64,000 nt of DNA. Source: Bradyrhizobium commune (GTDB lineage Bacteria; Pseudomonadota; Alphaproteobacteria; Rhizobiales; Xanthobacteraceae). The notes under the pieces are model-generated. The model was not told the origin of the DNA. It worked only from the letters and a program-made list of their open reading frames with translations, and did not search any database. The stretch's first letter is position 1. Every line of letters begins with the position of its first letter. Below are positions 55,115-64,000 of the stretch, one piece after another. Both the position numbers and the translations under genes were made by a program. Location: NCBI RefSeq assembly GCF_015624505.1, contig NZ_CP061379.1, forward strand, positions 124,001-188,000, in the 5' to 3' direction.

Positions 55115-56056
55115 ATGAAGCTGATCCGCCCCCTCGCCGCGCTCGCCCTCCTCGCCGCCACGGCACTTGCGGCCTTCGCCGCCGACGCTGTTTTCCCGCC
55201 CGGCTTGCGCCTCGGCATGGTGCCGCTGGTCGGCCTCAATGCGGCCAAGACCTTCCCGGGCTTCGAAAGCGAGGACGGCAGCGTCAAGGTGCTGATCACC
55301 GAGCTGCCGCCGGCGGCCTATGGCGAGGTCGCCAGTGCCTTCAGCGCCAACCCGGCCGGCAACAACGGGGTGAAGCAGGACAAGATCGAGACGCCGGCGG
55401 GGCTGGCCTATTTCACCACCGAGACTGGCAAGGCCGGCGACACCCCGGTGAAGCGCTATTCGATGATCGTGCCGGGTCCCGGATTCTCCGGCTATGTCGC
55501 GGTCCAGATCCCGGAGAACGCCACCAAGATCTACACCGATGAGGCGGTGCGGCAGATGTTTGCGAGCACCAGCACCCGCAAGCAGGTCTCGGCCGAAGAG
55601 CAGATCGCGCTGATGCCGTTCAAGATCACCGATCTCGCCGACTTCAAGGACATCCGCACGCTGGCGCCGGGCGCCAGCATCATCCTGGCCGACGGCAGCG
55701 AGAGCACCGGCTATGAACAGAAGCCGTTCATGATCCTCGGCCTGATCGGCGCCACCCCGCAGCAGGCCGACGACCGCGCCCGCTTCGCGCAGGAAGCCGC
55801 GCTGCAGATTCCCGGCGTGCGCGAATCGCGCATTACCATGTCGGAGCCGATCCGCATCAATGGCCAGCAGGGTTTTGAGACCCGGATCGACGGCGTCAGC
55901 GGTAAGGACAAGGTCCCGGTGACCGTGGTGCAGTGGATCCGCTTTTCCGCCGGCGGCGCCTCGCTGCGTATCATCGCCAGCGCCCCGCGCGACCAGTGGT
56001 CGGATGCCTTCACCCGCTTCCGCGCCGTGCGCGACGGCATCCAGCCGAAGGGCTGA
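55115..56056 (+). CDS. Secreted hypothetical protein
   Basis: The 313-residue protein has a signal peptide (LIRPLAALALLAATALAAFA, cleavage near AAFA-ADA). Its mature part begins AVFPPGLRLGMVPLVGL, a pattern I know only from hypothetical Bradyrhizobium periplasmic proteins. There are no Cys and no catalytic motif visible. The ATG at 55115 is preferred over GTG at 55109. It is divergent from dnaK, but nothing else ties it to heat shock. Confidence 0.75.
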   Translation: MKLIRPLAALALLAATALAAFAADAVFPPGLRLGMVPLVGLNAAKTFPGFESEDGSVKVLITELPPAAYGEVASAFSANPAGNNGVKQDKIETPAGLAYFTTETGKAGDTPVKRYSMIVPGPGFSGYVAVQIPENATKIYTDEAVRQMFASTSTRKQVSAEEQIALMPFKITDLADFKDIRTLAPGASIILADGSESTGYEQKPFMILGLIGATPQQADDRARFAQEAALQIPGVRESRITMSEPIRINGQQGFETRIDGVSGKDKVPVTVVQWIRFSAGGASLRIIASAPRDQWSDAFTRFRAVRDGIQPKG

Positions 56057-56080
56057 CGACGGCGGTCCAACACATCCGGT

Positions 56081-56201
56081 GTCGTCCCGGCGAAGGCCGG
56101 GACCCATAACCACAGGGAGTGGTTGCAGGGTGAGCTGGTAATTCCAAGTCTTCGCAAAACCATTGCTGCGGCGTATGGGTCCCGGCCTGCGCCGGGACGA
56201 C
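56081..56201. repeat. Paired palindromic repeat (GTCGTCCCGG type)
   Basis: GTCGTCCCGGCGAAGGCCGG and TCCCGGCCTGCGCCGGGACG are inverted ends, the same family as 30596-30722, with CATAACCACAGGGAG inside. Confidence 0.75.
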
Positions 56202-56329
56202 GATCTGGATTAGCAGCTCAACCGCTCATCAAAGCCGGCTGCATTTTCGGGCTTTTGTTCGTATACGAACGGAACTAGGCTTCGCTCCCGGTGGATCACC
56301 TTATTAGATCATTCTGGAGGAGGCGAACG

Positions 56330-57052
56330 ATGCTCAATCGGCGACAGATTTTGGCGGCGCTGGGGACGACGGCGCTCGCAACCCTCGCACCAAGCGCGCT
56401 GTTTGCAGCGACCTCGATCAAGCCGGACGACGCATCGGCGCTGCTCGTGATCGACGTGCAGAATTGCTTCCTGCCCGGCGGCAGCCTCGCGGTGAAAGAA
56501 GGCGAGCAGGTGGTGCCGGTCATCAACAAGATGGCCAAGGCGTTCTCTAACGTGGTGATGACGCAGGACTGGCACACGCCTGGCCACGTCTCGTTTGCCT
56601 CGGTGCATTCCGGCAAGAAGCCGTTCGAGACCATCGACCTGCCCTACGGCAAGCAGGTGCTGTGGCCCGACCATTGCGTGCAGGGCACCGACGGCGCCTC
56701 GCTGTCGAAGGATCTCTCGATCCCGCAGGCCGAGCTGATCATCCGCAAGGGCTTTCACAAGGACGTCGACAGCTATTCGGCCTTCCTCGAAGCCGATGGC
56801 AAGACTTCGACGGGACTTGCCGGCTATCTCAAGGGGCGCAAGATCAAGCGCGTCTTTGTCGCCGGCCTCGCGACCGATTTCTGTGTCGCCTGGACCGCGC
56901 TCGATGCGCGCAAGGCCGGCTTCGAGGTCTATGTCGTCGAAGACGCCTGCCGCGGCATCGACAATCAGGGCTCGCTGGCAAAGGCCTGGACCGATATGGC
57001 CAAGGCCGGCGTGAAGCGGATCCAGTCTGCGGACATCGCGGTGAGCGCGTAA
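56330..57052 (+). CDS. Exported nicotinamidase/isochorismatase-family amidase
   Basis: The 240-residue protein has the PncA triad: Asp in LLVIDVQNCFLPGGSL, Lys in LIIRKGFHKDVDSYS, and Cys in VAGLATDFCVAWTALDARKA. The metal site is in DWHTPGHVSF. It starts MLNRRQILAALGTTALATLA, a twin-arginine-like signal ending near ALFAA, which is unusual because PncA is normally cytoplasmic. It would convert nicotinamide to nicotinate outside the cytoplasm. The ATG at 56330 has GGAGGAGG upstream. Confidence 0.88.
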   Translation: MLNRRQILAALGTTALATLAPSALFAATSIKPDDASALLVIDVQNCFLPGGSLAVKEGEQVVPVINKMAKAFSNVVMTQDWHTPGHVSFASVHSGKKPFETIDLPYGKQVLWPDHCVQGTDGASLSKDLSIPQAELIIRKGFHKDVDSYSAFLEADGKTSTGLAGYLKGRKIKRVFVAGLATDFCVAWTALDARKAGFEVYVVEDACRGIDNQGSLAKAWTDMAKAGVKRIQSADIAVSA

Positions 57053-57070
57053 GTGTGACTTACGTCGCGC

Positions 57071-57676
57071 CTAGTTCGCCTCGTTGCTGTTCGCCGCGGG
57101 CGCGGCCTTCGCCCCGCCCTTGGCGACACCGACCAGCGCCGGGCGCAGCACGCGGTCGCCGATGGTGTAACCGGCCTGCACGACCTGAACCACGGTGCCC
57201 GACGGCACCGACGCATCAGGCACTTCGAACATCGCCTGCTGGAAGTTCGGGTCGAACTTCTGGCCCAAGGGATCGAACTTCTTCACGCCGTGCTTTTCCA
57301 GCGCGTTGAGCAGCGAGCGCTCGGTGAGCTCGACGCCCTCGATCAGCGAGGTCAGGCCGGGATCGGCCGCGGCGCGCGTTTCGGCCGGAATGGCATCGAG
57401 CGCACGCTGGAGATTGTCGGCGATGTCGAGCACGTCGCGGGCAAAGCCGGTGATGCCGTAGAGGCGGGCGTCAGCGACCTCCTTGGTGGTGCGCTTGCGC
57501 AGATTTTCCATCTCGGCCAGCGTCCGCAGCATGCGGTCGCGCGCCTCACTGGCTTCCTTCTGCAACAGCTCGACCGAGCCGGGCTCGGGATCGTCGGGCA
57601 TGATGTAGGGTTTTGACACCACCGGCTCGCCGGTCGCAGCAGTCGTGTCTTCGGGTTGCCGGTCTCGATCGGTCAT
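57071..57676 (-). CDS. grpE: Nucleotide exchange factor GrpE
   Basis: The 201-residue protein has a disordered acidic N-terminus, a long helix ([21 protein letters not shown]) and the C-terminal beta-domain signature [43 protein letters not shown] ending. GrpE releases ADP from DnaK. It follows hrcA by about 100 bases on the same strand, the usual order. Confidence 0.96.
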   Translation of the reverse strand: MTDRDRQPEDTTAATGEPVVSKPYIMPDDPEPGSVELLQKEASEARDRMLRTLAEMENLRKRTTKEVADARLYGITGFARDVLDIADNLQRALDAIPAETRAAADPGLTSLIEGVELTERSLLNALEKHGVKKFDPLGQKFDPNFQQAMFEVPDASVPSGTVVQVVQAGYTIGDRVLRPALVGVAKGGAKAAPAANSNEAN

Positions 57677-57775
57677 CGGCTCTCTTCTCGAACTGGTCTC
57701 AATGGGATTTTGCTGGCCCGGATATCGTGCTTCGGGCGCTGAAAATCAAGCGCCCGTGATCGGCGCAAATGCCGG

Positions 57776-58864
57776 TCAGCCCCCCAGCAGGCGGCTGACG
57801 ATACGGGCGGCGTAGTCCACGGTCGGGATCACACGGGCATAATTCAGCCGCGTCGGCCCGATCACGCCCAAAACGCCGACGATGCTGCCGGCCGCATCCC
57901 GATAGGGCGAGATGATGGTGGAGGAACCGGACAGCGAAAACAGCTTGTTCTCCGAGCCGATGAAAATCCTGACGCCTTCGGCGGTTTCTGCGCGGCCCAG
58001 GAGGTCGATCACGCCGCGCTTGGTCTCGAGATCGTCGAACAGCAGCCGCACGCGCTCGAGATCCTCCAGCGCATGCAGGTCTTCCAGCAGATTGGCGTGG
58101 CCGCGGACGATCAGCTGGCGGTCCTCGTTCTCGCCGCCGGACCAGCTCGCAATCCCGGCCGAGATCACCTTCTGCGTCAGCTGATCGAGCTCGGCGCGCG
58201 CCTCGTTGAGCGCGGTCTCAAGCTCGAGCCGCGCCTCGGCCAGCGTTCGGCCCCGGATCCGCGCGTTGAGGAAATTGCCGGCCTCTGTGATCGCCGAGGA
58301 GGGAACTCCCGGCGGCAGCGCCAGCACGCGGTTTTCGACCTGGCCATCTTCGCCGACCAGGATCACCAGCGCCTTTTCCGGTTCCAGGCGAACGAATTCG
58401 ATGTGTTTCAGCCGCGTATTGGATTTCGGCGTCAGAACGACCGCGGCGGTCCGGGTGAGACCCGACAGCCGCGTCAACGCCTGATCCAGCGCCGCCTCGA
58501 CCGACTGCGCCTGCCCGACCGAGGTCAGTTGGCTCTGGATCGACTGCCGCTCGGCCTCGTTGAGGTCGCCGACCTGCATCAAAGCGTCGACGAAGAAACG
58601 CAAGCCGAGTTCCGTCGGCAGCCGGCCGGCGGAGGTGTGCGGGGCATAGATCAGGCCGAGATGTTCGAGATCCGCCATGACGTTGCGGACCGAGGCCGGC
58701 GACAGCGGCATCGCGATCAGGCGGGAGATGTTGCGCGAGCCGACCGGCTCACCGGTGGCGAGATAGCTTTCGACAATTTGACGAAAGATGTCGCGGGAAC
58801 GCTCGTTGAGCTGGGCGAGGCCTGCGCGCGGCGCGATCAGATGGATCGGATCGTGATGGGCCAC
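57776..58864 (-). CDS. hrcA: Heat-inducible transcription repressor HrcA
   Basis: The 362-residue protein has an N-terminal winged helix ([16 protein letters not shown]: [20 protein letters not shown]) and the HrcA blocks [20 protein letters not shown] and [20 protein letters not shown]. HrcA represses groESL through CIRCE elements in alphaproteobacteria. I found no CIRCE near it or near dnaK, so its target is probably elsewhere. It is first in the hrcA-grpE pair and divergent from rph. Confidence 0.96.
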   Translation of the reverse strand: MAHHDPIHLIAPRAGLAQLNERSRDIFRQIVESYLATGEPVGSRNISRLIAMPLSPASVRNVMADLEHLGLIYAPHTSAGRLPTELGLRFFVDALMQVGDLNEAERQSIQSQLTSVGQAQSVEAALDQALTRLSGLTRTAAVVLTPKSNTRLKHIEFVRLEPEKALVILVGEDGQVENRVLALPPGVPSSAITEAGNFLNARIRGRTLAEARLELETALNEARAELDQLTQKVISAGIASWSGGENEDRQLIVRGHANLLEDLHALEDLERVRLLFDDLETKRGVIDLLGRAETAEGVRIFIGSENKLFSLSGSSTIISPYRDAAGSIVGVLGVIGPTRLNYARVIPTVDYAARIVSRLLGG

Positions 58865-59045
58865 AGACGATAACTCCTCTCAGGTGCTCATAATTTGTCC
58901 ATCCCGGAAGCTTCTGACAAGCGTGGCGTTTGCGGGGTGGAAAACCGGGGGTGAAAAAGCCTTGTGGTTTCCCCTTGCTGCTCACCCTCGCCCCCCCTAC
59001 AAGCACCGCGAACAGCCCTTTTCCGAGAGTTTTGGAGGATTTCCC

Positions 59046-59759
59046 ATGCGGCCAAGCCGCCGTGCGCCCGACGAATTGCGCCCCGTGACGCTTGAGCGCG
59101 GCGTGGTCAAATATGCGGAAGGCTCCTGCCTCGTGAAATTCGGCGACACCCATGTGCTGGTCACGGCCACGCTGGAGGAACGCCTGCCGCCATGGCTGAA
59201 GGGCCAGGGCCGCGGCTGGGTCACCGCCGAATATGGCATGTTGCCGCGCGCCACGCTGGAACGCACCCGCCGCGAGGCCTCTGCCGGCAAGCAGAGCGGC
59301 CGCACCGTCGAGATCCAACGCCTGATCGGCCGCTCCTTGCGCACCATCGTCGATCTCGAAGCGCTCGGCGAGCGCCAGATCACGGTCGATTGCGACGTGA
59401 TCCAGGCCGACGGCGGCACCCGCACCGCCTCGATCACCGGCGCCTGGGTCGCACTCGCCGACTGCATCAACTGGATGAAGTCGCGCAACATGATCAAGGC
59501 CAAAGTGCTGCGCGACAATGTCGCCGCGATCTCCTGCGGCATCTATCAGGGCAAGCCGGTGCTCGACCTCGACTATGCCGAGGATTCGGAAGCCGAGACC
59601 GACGCCAATTTCGTCATGACCGGCGACGGCCGCATCATCGAGGTGCAGGGCACCGCGGAACGCGAGCCCTTCACGCAGGACGAGTTCCTGGCGCTGATAG
59701 CGCTGGCCCAGAAGGGCATCGCGCGTCTCGTGGACTTGCAGAAACTGGCTGTCGCGTAG
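59046..59759 (+). CDS. rph: Ribonuclease PH
   Basis: The 237-residue protein has the RNase PH pattern [38 protein letters not shown] and [20 protein letters not shown]. It is a phosphate-dependent 3' exonuclease that trims tRNA precursors. The ATG at 59046 follows GGAGG at good spacing. It leads an rph-rdgB-hemW run. Confidence 0.97.
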   Translation: MRPSRRAPDELRPVTLERGVVKYAEGSCLVKFGDTHVLVTATLEERLPPWLKGQGRGWVTAEYGMLPRATLERTRREASAGKQSGRTVEIQRLIGRSLRTIVDLEALGERQITVDCDVIQADGGTRTASITGAWVALADCINWMKSRNMIKAKVLRDNVAAISCGIYQGKPVLDLDYAEDSEAETDANFVMTGDGRIIEVQGTAEREPFTQDEFLALIALAQKGIARLVDLQKLAVA

Positions 59760-59770
59760 TCAATAGGCCC

Positions 59771-60406
59771 ATGCCCCGCCGAATCACCGGAAAGCTCGTC
59801 ATCGCCACTCACAATCCCGGCAAGCTCGCCGAGATGAAGGAGCTGCTCGCGCCGTACGGCATCGAGGCGGTGTCGGCCGGCGAGCTCGGCCTGCCCGAGC
59901 CGGACGAGACCGGCAACGATTTCCGCAGCAACGCCGCGATCAAGGCGATCGCGGCGGCGCAGGCAACGAAGTTGCCGTCGTTCGCCGATGATTCCGGGAT
60001 TGTCGTCGACGCGCTCGATGGCGCACCCGGCATCTACAGCGCGCGCTGGGCCGGGCCAGCCAAGGATTTTAGCGCGGCGATGGCGCAGATCGAGCGCCTG
60101 CTACAGGAGCGCGGCGCGACCACGCCGGACAAGCGCACCGCGCATTTCGTCTCCGCACTCTGCGTCGCCTGGCCCGACGATCATCTCGAAGAGGTCGAGG
60201 CGCGCGTCGACGGCACGATGGTGTGGCCGCCGCGCGGCACCGCCGGTTTTGGTTACGATCCGATGTTCCTGCCCGACGGTCACACGCGCACCTTCGGCGA
60301 GATGGAAAGCATCGAGAAGCACGGCCTGCCGCCGCTTGGCCTCGGCCTGTCGCACCGTGCCCGTGCCTTCGTGAAACTGGCGGAGATCTGCCTTGAGCCG
60401 CGCTAG
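59771..60406 (+). CDS. rdgB: XTP/dITP diphosphatase
   Basis: The 211-residue protein has the Ham1 pattern [35 protein letters not shown] and [20 protein letters not shown]. It removes non-canonical purine nucleotides from the pool. It starts 11 bases after rph. Its last codons and stop overlap the start of hemW and the edge of a recurrent repeat at 60404. Confidence 0.96.
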   Translation: MPRRITGKLVIATHNPGKLAEMKELLAPYGIEAVSAGELGLPEPDETGNDFRSNAAIKAIAAAQATKLPSFADDSGIVVDALDGAPGIYSARWAGPAKDFSAAMAQIERLLQERGATTPDKRTAHFVSALCVAWPDDHLEEVEARVDGTMVWPPRGTAGFGYDPMFLPDGHTRTFGEMESIEKHGLPPLGLGLSHRARAFVKLAEICLEPR

Positions 60407-61607
60407 AGCGTTTTCGAGCGAAGTGGATACCGGTTCGCGCAAGGAAAACGCGTCAAAACAAGAATCTGAACCCTTTGGCGTCTACGTGCACTGGCCGTTC
60501 TGCCTGTCGAAGTGCCCCTATTGCGACTTCAACAGCCACGTCCGCCACGCTGCGATCGACGAGGCGCGCTTTGCCTCCGCCTTCGCGCGCGAGATCGAAA
60601 CCACCGCACAGCGCTCGCCTGGCCGCGAGGTCACCTCGATCTTCCTCGGCGGCGGCACGCCGTCGCTGATGCAGCCGGCAACCGTCGGCGCCGTGCTCGA
60701 TGCGATCGGCAAGCACTGGACCGTCGCCAGCGACGTCGAAGTGACGCTCGAGGCGAATCCCACCAGTGTCGAAGCCACGCGCTTTGCCGGCTATCGCGCC
60801 GCCGGCGTCAACCGCGTCTCGCTCGGCGTGCAGGCGCTCGATGATGTCTCGCTGAAGGCGCTCGGCCGCATGCACAGCGCGCGCGAGGCGTTAGATGCCG
60901 TCGCGATCGCGCGCCGCTCGTTCGACCGCTACTCGTTCGACCTGATCTACGCCCGTCCCGACCAGACGCCGGCGATGTGGGCTGACGAGCTCCGCCACGC
61001 CATCGATGAAGCGGCCGAGCATCTGTCGCTCTATCAATTGACGATCGAGGAAGGCACGCCTTTCTTCGGCCTGCACCAGGCCGGCAAATTGAAGACACCG
61101 GACGAAGCCGTCGCGCGCGCGCTCTACGACGTGACGCAGGAGACCTGCGACAAGCTCGGCCTTCCCGCCTACGAGATTTCCAACCACGCACGGCGCGGCG
61201 CCGAGTGCCGGCACAATCTGGTCTACTGGCGCGGCGAGGAATATGCCGGTATCGGCCCCGGCGCCCATGGCCGTCTCGACATCGACGGCGTGCGCCATGC
61301 CACCGCCACCGAGAAGCGCCCCGAGGCCTGGCTGATGCGGGTTGAAAGCAACGGCAACGGCATCGTCACCGACGATCTCCTCAACAGCGAAGAGCGCGCC
61401 GACGAATTCCTGTTGATGGGATTGCGCCTTGCTGAGGGCATCGACCCCGAGCGCTACAGAGCGCTCTCCGGCCGCCCGCTCGACCCAAAGCGCATCGCGC
61501 TGCTGCGCGAGGAAGGCGCGATCACAGTCGATGCGACGGGGCGCTTGCGCGTGACGAGCAGCGGTTTCCCGGTGCTGGACGCGGTGGTTGCGGATCTCGC
61601 GGCGTAG
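60393..61607 (+). CDS. hemW: HemW radical SAM heme chaperone (coproporphyrinogen oxidase-like)
   Basis: The 404-residue protein has the radical SAM cluster [13 protein letters not shown] (CxxxCxxC), [28 protein letters not shown] and a C-terminal HemW domain. It carries the CxxxCxxCxF form with the extra Phe/Tyr of HemW rather than HemN, so heme delivery is more likely than the HemN reaction. The start at 60393 is TTG, overlapping rdgB. About 24 codons read through a repeat (60404-60461), so the true start may be the GTG in AAGTGGATACC or lie nearer [11 protein letters not shown]. Confidence 0.9.
   Translation: MSRARAFSSEVDTGSRKENASKQESEPFGVYVHWPFCLSKCPYCDFNSHVRHAAIDEARFASAFAREIETTAQRSPGREVTSIFLGGGTPSLMQPATVGAVLDAIGKHWTVASDVEVTLEANPTSVEATRFAGYRAAGVNRVSLGVQALDDVSLKALGRMHSAREALDAVAIARRSFDRYSFDLIYARPDQTPAMWADELRHAIDEAAEHLSLYQLTIEEGTPFFGLHQAGKLKTPDEAVARALYDVTQETCDKLGLPAYEISNHARRGAECRHNLVYWRGEEYAGIGPGAHGRLDIDGVRHATATEKRPEAWLMRVESNGNGIVTDDLLNSEERADEFLLMGLRLAEGIDPERYRALSGRPLDPKRIALLREEGAITVDATGRLRVTSSGFPVLDAVVADLAA
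60404..60461. repeat. Recurrent repeat at the rdgB/hemW junction
   Basis: The sequence AGAGCGTTTTCGAGCGAAGT, then GGATACCGGTTCGCG and GAAAACGCGTC, forms an imperfect palindrome (GCGTTTTC against GAAAACGC). I recognise it as a repeat found many times between genes in Bradyrhizobium and relatives. Here it supplies the rdgB stop codon and the proximal codons of hemW. Confidence 0.65.
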
Positions 61608-61615
61608 CGAGGTGT

Positions 61616-61706
61616 CGTAGGGTGGGTTAGCGAAGCGTAACCCGCCAACTTTGTCCCACGTGCACGGAAACATGGTGGGTTACGCCTTCGGCTAACCCAC
61701 CCTACG
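61616..61706. repeat. Paired palindromic repeat (CGTAGGGTGGGTTAGC type)
   Basis: CGTAGGGTGGGTTAGCG and GGCTAACCCACCCTACG are inverted ends, the same family as 47217-47305. It lies between the convergent hemW and lipoprotein genes. Confidence 0.8.
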
Positions 61707-61722
61707 GCACCGTCGCCCTGAG

Positions 61723-62955
61723 CTATGCCCCAAAACTCTTCGGCGAGCCCGCGACCGCAACACCGCCGCCGGTCGTCACCTTCATCACCGCGAGCCCGCG
61801 CTCGTTGGTGCCGTCGGCACGGAAGCGGAACAGGCCGTCGATGCCGGCAAAGCCGGAAGGGTTGGTGAGCACATCGGGCGAGAAGCGCGTGGTGCCTTGC
61901 GTGCGCGCGAGGGCGGCGACGAGCGCGACCGCGTCATAGGCGAGCGTCGCGGTGCGGATCGGCTCGGCACCGTATTTGGTGCGGTAGCGGCCGGAGAACG
62001 CGCGAAAACCGGCCGGATCGGGCGCGGCGTAGAGGCCGCCTTGCAAATTTGGGCTGGCATAGACGCGCGGATTGTCCCACAGGCCGGTGCCGAGCAGCTG
62101 GATGTTGCGCAAATTCGCGCCCGCGGCCGTCATCGCATCGGCCACCGCGACGACGGCATCGCCGTCATCGGCGATGAACAGCGCATCGGCGCTGCCGAGC
62201 TGCTGCGCCACGGTTCGTGCCGGCGTGGCGCGATCGGCGCCGTATCGTTCGAACGCGACGACGCGGCCGCCGCGCCGCGGCACCGCCGCCTTCACCGCGG
62301 CCTCGACGACGTTGCCATAGGCGTTGTCGGGCACGAGCACGGCGACGGAGCGCTTTCCGATGCTGGCGGAATACTCGACGATGCGGTTGACGTCGGACTC
62401 CGGCAGGAAGCTGAGCAGATAGACGCCGCGGCCGGCGATGCTGGAATCGGTCGAGAACGCGATCACGGAGATGCCGCGCTGGCGCGCGACCTGCGCCACC
62501 GCCGGCACCGACTGCGCGAACAGCGGCCCCAGGATGATCTCGGCGCCTTCGTCGACCGCCTGCTGCGCGCCGGCTTGCGCGCCCTGCGGGCTGCCATTGT
62601 CGTCCTTGATCAGGAGCTGGATGTTCGGGTTCTGGAATTCGGCCAGCGCCATCTCGGCGGCGTTGCGCATGGATTGCGCGGCGAGGCCGGCATTGCCCGC
62701 GGCCGAGAGCGGCAAGATCACGCCGACCTTCACACCACCGCTGCCGGCGGTCGTGGCCTGCTGCGGCGGGCCAGCCGGTTGGGCCGGGGGCTGGGAGCTC
62801 GAGAACGGATTGGAGAACTGGCTGAGGCTCTGCTGCACGCCGGCGCAGGCCGACAGCAGCGGCGCGCCGAGCAACAGGCCAAGCGCGCCCCTCCGGGTCG
62901 CCCCCGACGATCGGGGCCCCTGAACGGGAGACTTCAAATCACGCGGGCCCAGCAT
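61723..62955 (-). CDS. Penicillin-binding protein activator-like lipoprotein
   Basis: The 410-residue protein has a signal with lipobox LLSACAG (Cys near residue 38) and a Pro/Gln-rich linker. A type 1 periplasmic-binding fold follows (VKVGVILPLSAAGNAGLAAQS, IILGPLFAQSVPAVAQVARQ). This is the layout of LpoA-like activators of peptidoglycan synthases, though leucine-binding receptors look similar. The lipoprotein anchor and the position near rsmI, the same pairing as in many proteobacteria, favour the LpoA-like role. The start is ATG at 62955. Confidence 0.82.
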   Translation of the reverse strand: MLGPRDLKSPVQGPRSSGATRRGALGLLLGAPLLSACAGVQQSLSQFSNPFSSSQPPAQPAGPPQQATTAGSGGVKVGVILPLSAAGNAGLAAQSMRNAAEMALAEFQNPNIQLLIKDDNGSPQGAQAGAQQAVDEGAEIILGPLFAQSVPAVAQVARQRGISVIAFSTDSSIAGRGVYLLSFLPESDVNRIVEYSASIGKRSVAVLVPDNAYGNVVEAAVKAAVPRRGGRVVAFERYGADRATPARTVAQQLGSADALFIADDGDAVVAVADAMTAAGANLRNIQLLGTGLWDNPRVYASPNLQGGLYAAPDPAGFRAFSGRYRTKYGAEPIRTATLAYDAVALVAALARTQGTTRFSPDVLTNPSGFAGIDGLFRFRADGTNERGLAVMKVTTGGGVAVAGSPKSFGA

Positions 62956-63294
62956 GGCAGCTTCTCTTCTGACCCGCCGTCGCCGGCCGGTCACAACGAA
63001 CTTGCCGCGACGGAAGTCGCGGATTCAGGCATATTGTCGGCAAATAGTTAACCAAAACAAAAGGATAAGGACCGCTTAACGCGGCCGCCTGTCAAGTTCT
63101 GGCTCGCTGTCCGCCGTCCGTCACCAAGCACCAAGGCGGCGTTTCCGCCGCGAATATGGCACTGACGCTGCATTCCCTCTCGAATGTGACCCCGGACGGA
63201 TCACATTCCAGTCCTTCCTCGCCCCTTAACCGGTACGATCTTTTTCGGAGCACCGGTTCCCAGCCCTCCGGATCATGCCTAAGTTCGTTTCATT
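62956..63294. other. Divergent promoter region, no gene seen
   Basis: The 339 bases between the lipoprotein gene and rsmI contain an AT-rich patch (AGTTAACCAAAACAAAAGG) and a GC-rich stretch, but no ORF, RNA or repeat I recognise. They should hold the two divergent promoters. Confidence 0.5.

Positions 63295-64000
<706 letters not shown>

Noticed and set aside
57677..59045. CIRCE element near hrcA/grpE
   Set aside because: No TTAGCACTC-N9-GAGTGCTAA-like pair is visible on reading this stretch.

Overview
The window is high-GC chromosomal DNA from an alphaproteobacterium, most likely Bradyrhizobium or a close relative in Nitrobacteraceae. This rests on the order and style of the genes (rnd-lptC-lptA-lptB, infC-rpmI-rplT-pheS-pheT, dnaK-dnaJ with hrcA-grpE nearby, rph-rdgB-hemW), on many S53/CoA-transferase/LysR-type accessory genes, and on many intergenic palindromic repeats of the kinds I associate with that group. 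No database search was possible, so the assignment is by recognition.

Layout. 1-2.6 kb: LPS transport genes (lptB start, lptA, lptC) and a single-domain RNase D. 2.8-7.6 kb: a TPR/O-GlcNAc-transferase-like protein, a HAD-UbiA prenyltransferase resembling decaprenyl-phosphate phosphoribosyltransferase, and an MFS transporter. 7.6-11.7 kb: a more AT-rich three-gene operon (MerR-like regulator, N6-adenine DNA methyltransferase, unknown 257-residue protein) beside the 3' end of a tRNA-Leu gene; this looks like a transferred defence or modification island. 11.9-20 kb: an NDUFA9-like reductase, a probable uppP-dprE1-dprE2 operon, a GST, queG, a thioesterase, an NTF2-like protein and a hydrolase. 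20-28 kb: translation genes, interrupted by an antisense secreted protein and by a DUF559 endonuclease gene lodged between pheS and pheT, then a TauE-like permease. 28-34 kb: an exported amine oxidase, a YiiX-like hydrolase, csoR/copper ATPase and nikR. 34-39 kb: a CoA-transferase/HMG-CoA-lyase-like catabolic pair with a divergent LysR regulator and an MFS transporter. 39-47 kb: sedolisin, EI24/CysZ-like protein, EmrAB-type efflux pair, nth, DUF2244 protein and an Ada-like protein. 47-51.4 kb: gpmA, dapB, DUF1330 protein, pyrF, FMN reductase, PE methyltransferase. 51.4-59 kb: dnaJ, dnaK, a secreted protein, an exported nicotinamidase, grpE, hrcA. 59-64 kb: rph, rdgB, hemW, an LpoA-like lipoprotein and the start of rsmI.

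How the genes fit together. Three themes run across operons. Envelope biogenesis: the Lpt genes, uppP, the HAD-UbiA/DprE1/DprE2 set (a possible lipid-linked D-arabinose route), PE methyltransferase and the LpoA-like lipoprotein. Protein and RNA homeostasis: infC/rpmI/rplT/pheST, rph, rsmI, queG and the Hsp70 system. Metal control: the CsoR/CopA pair with a clear operator, and NikR.

The most interesting points are the tRNA-adjacent methyltransferase operon with its own promoter/operator palindrome, and the DUF559 gene bounded by inverted copies of a palindromic repeat. That repeat also occurs in short copies without an endonuclease elsewhere in the window, suggesting a possible repeat/endonuclease mobile system.
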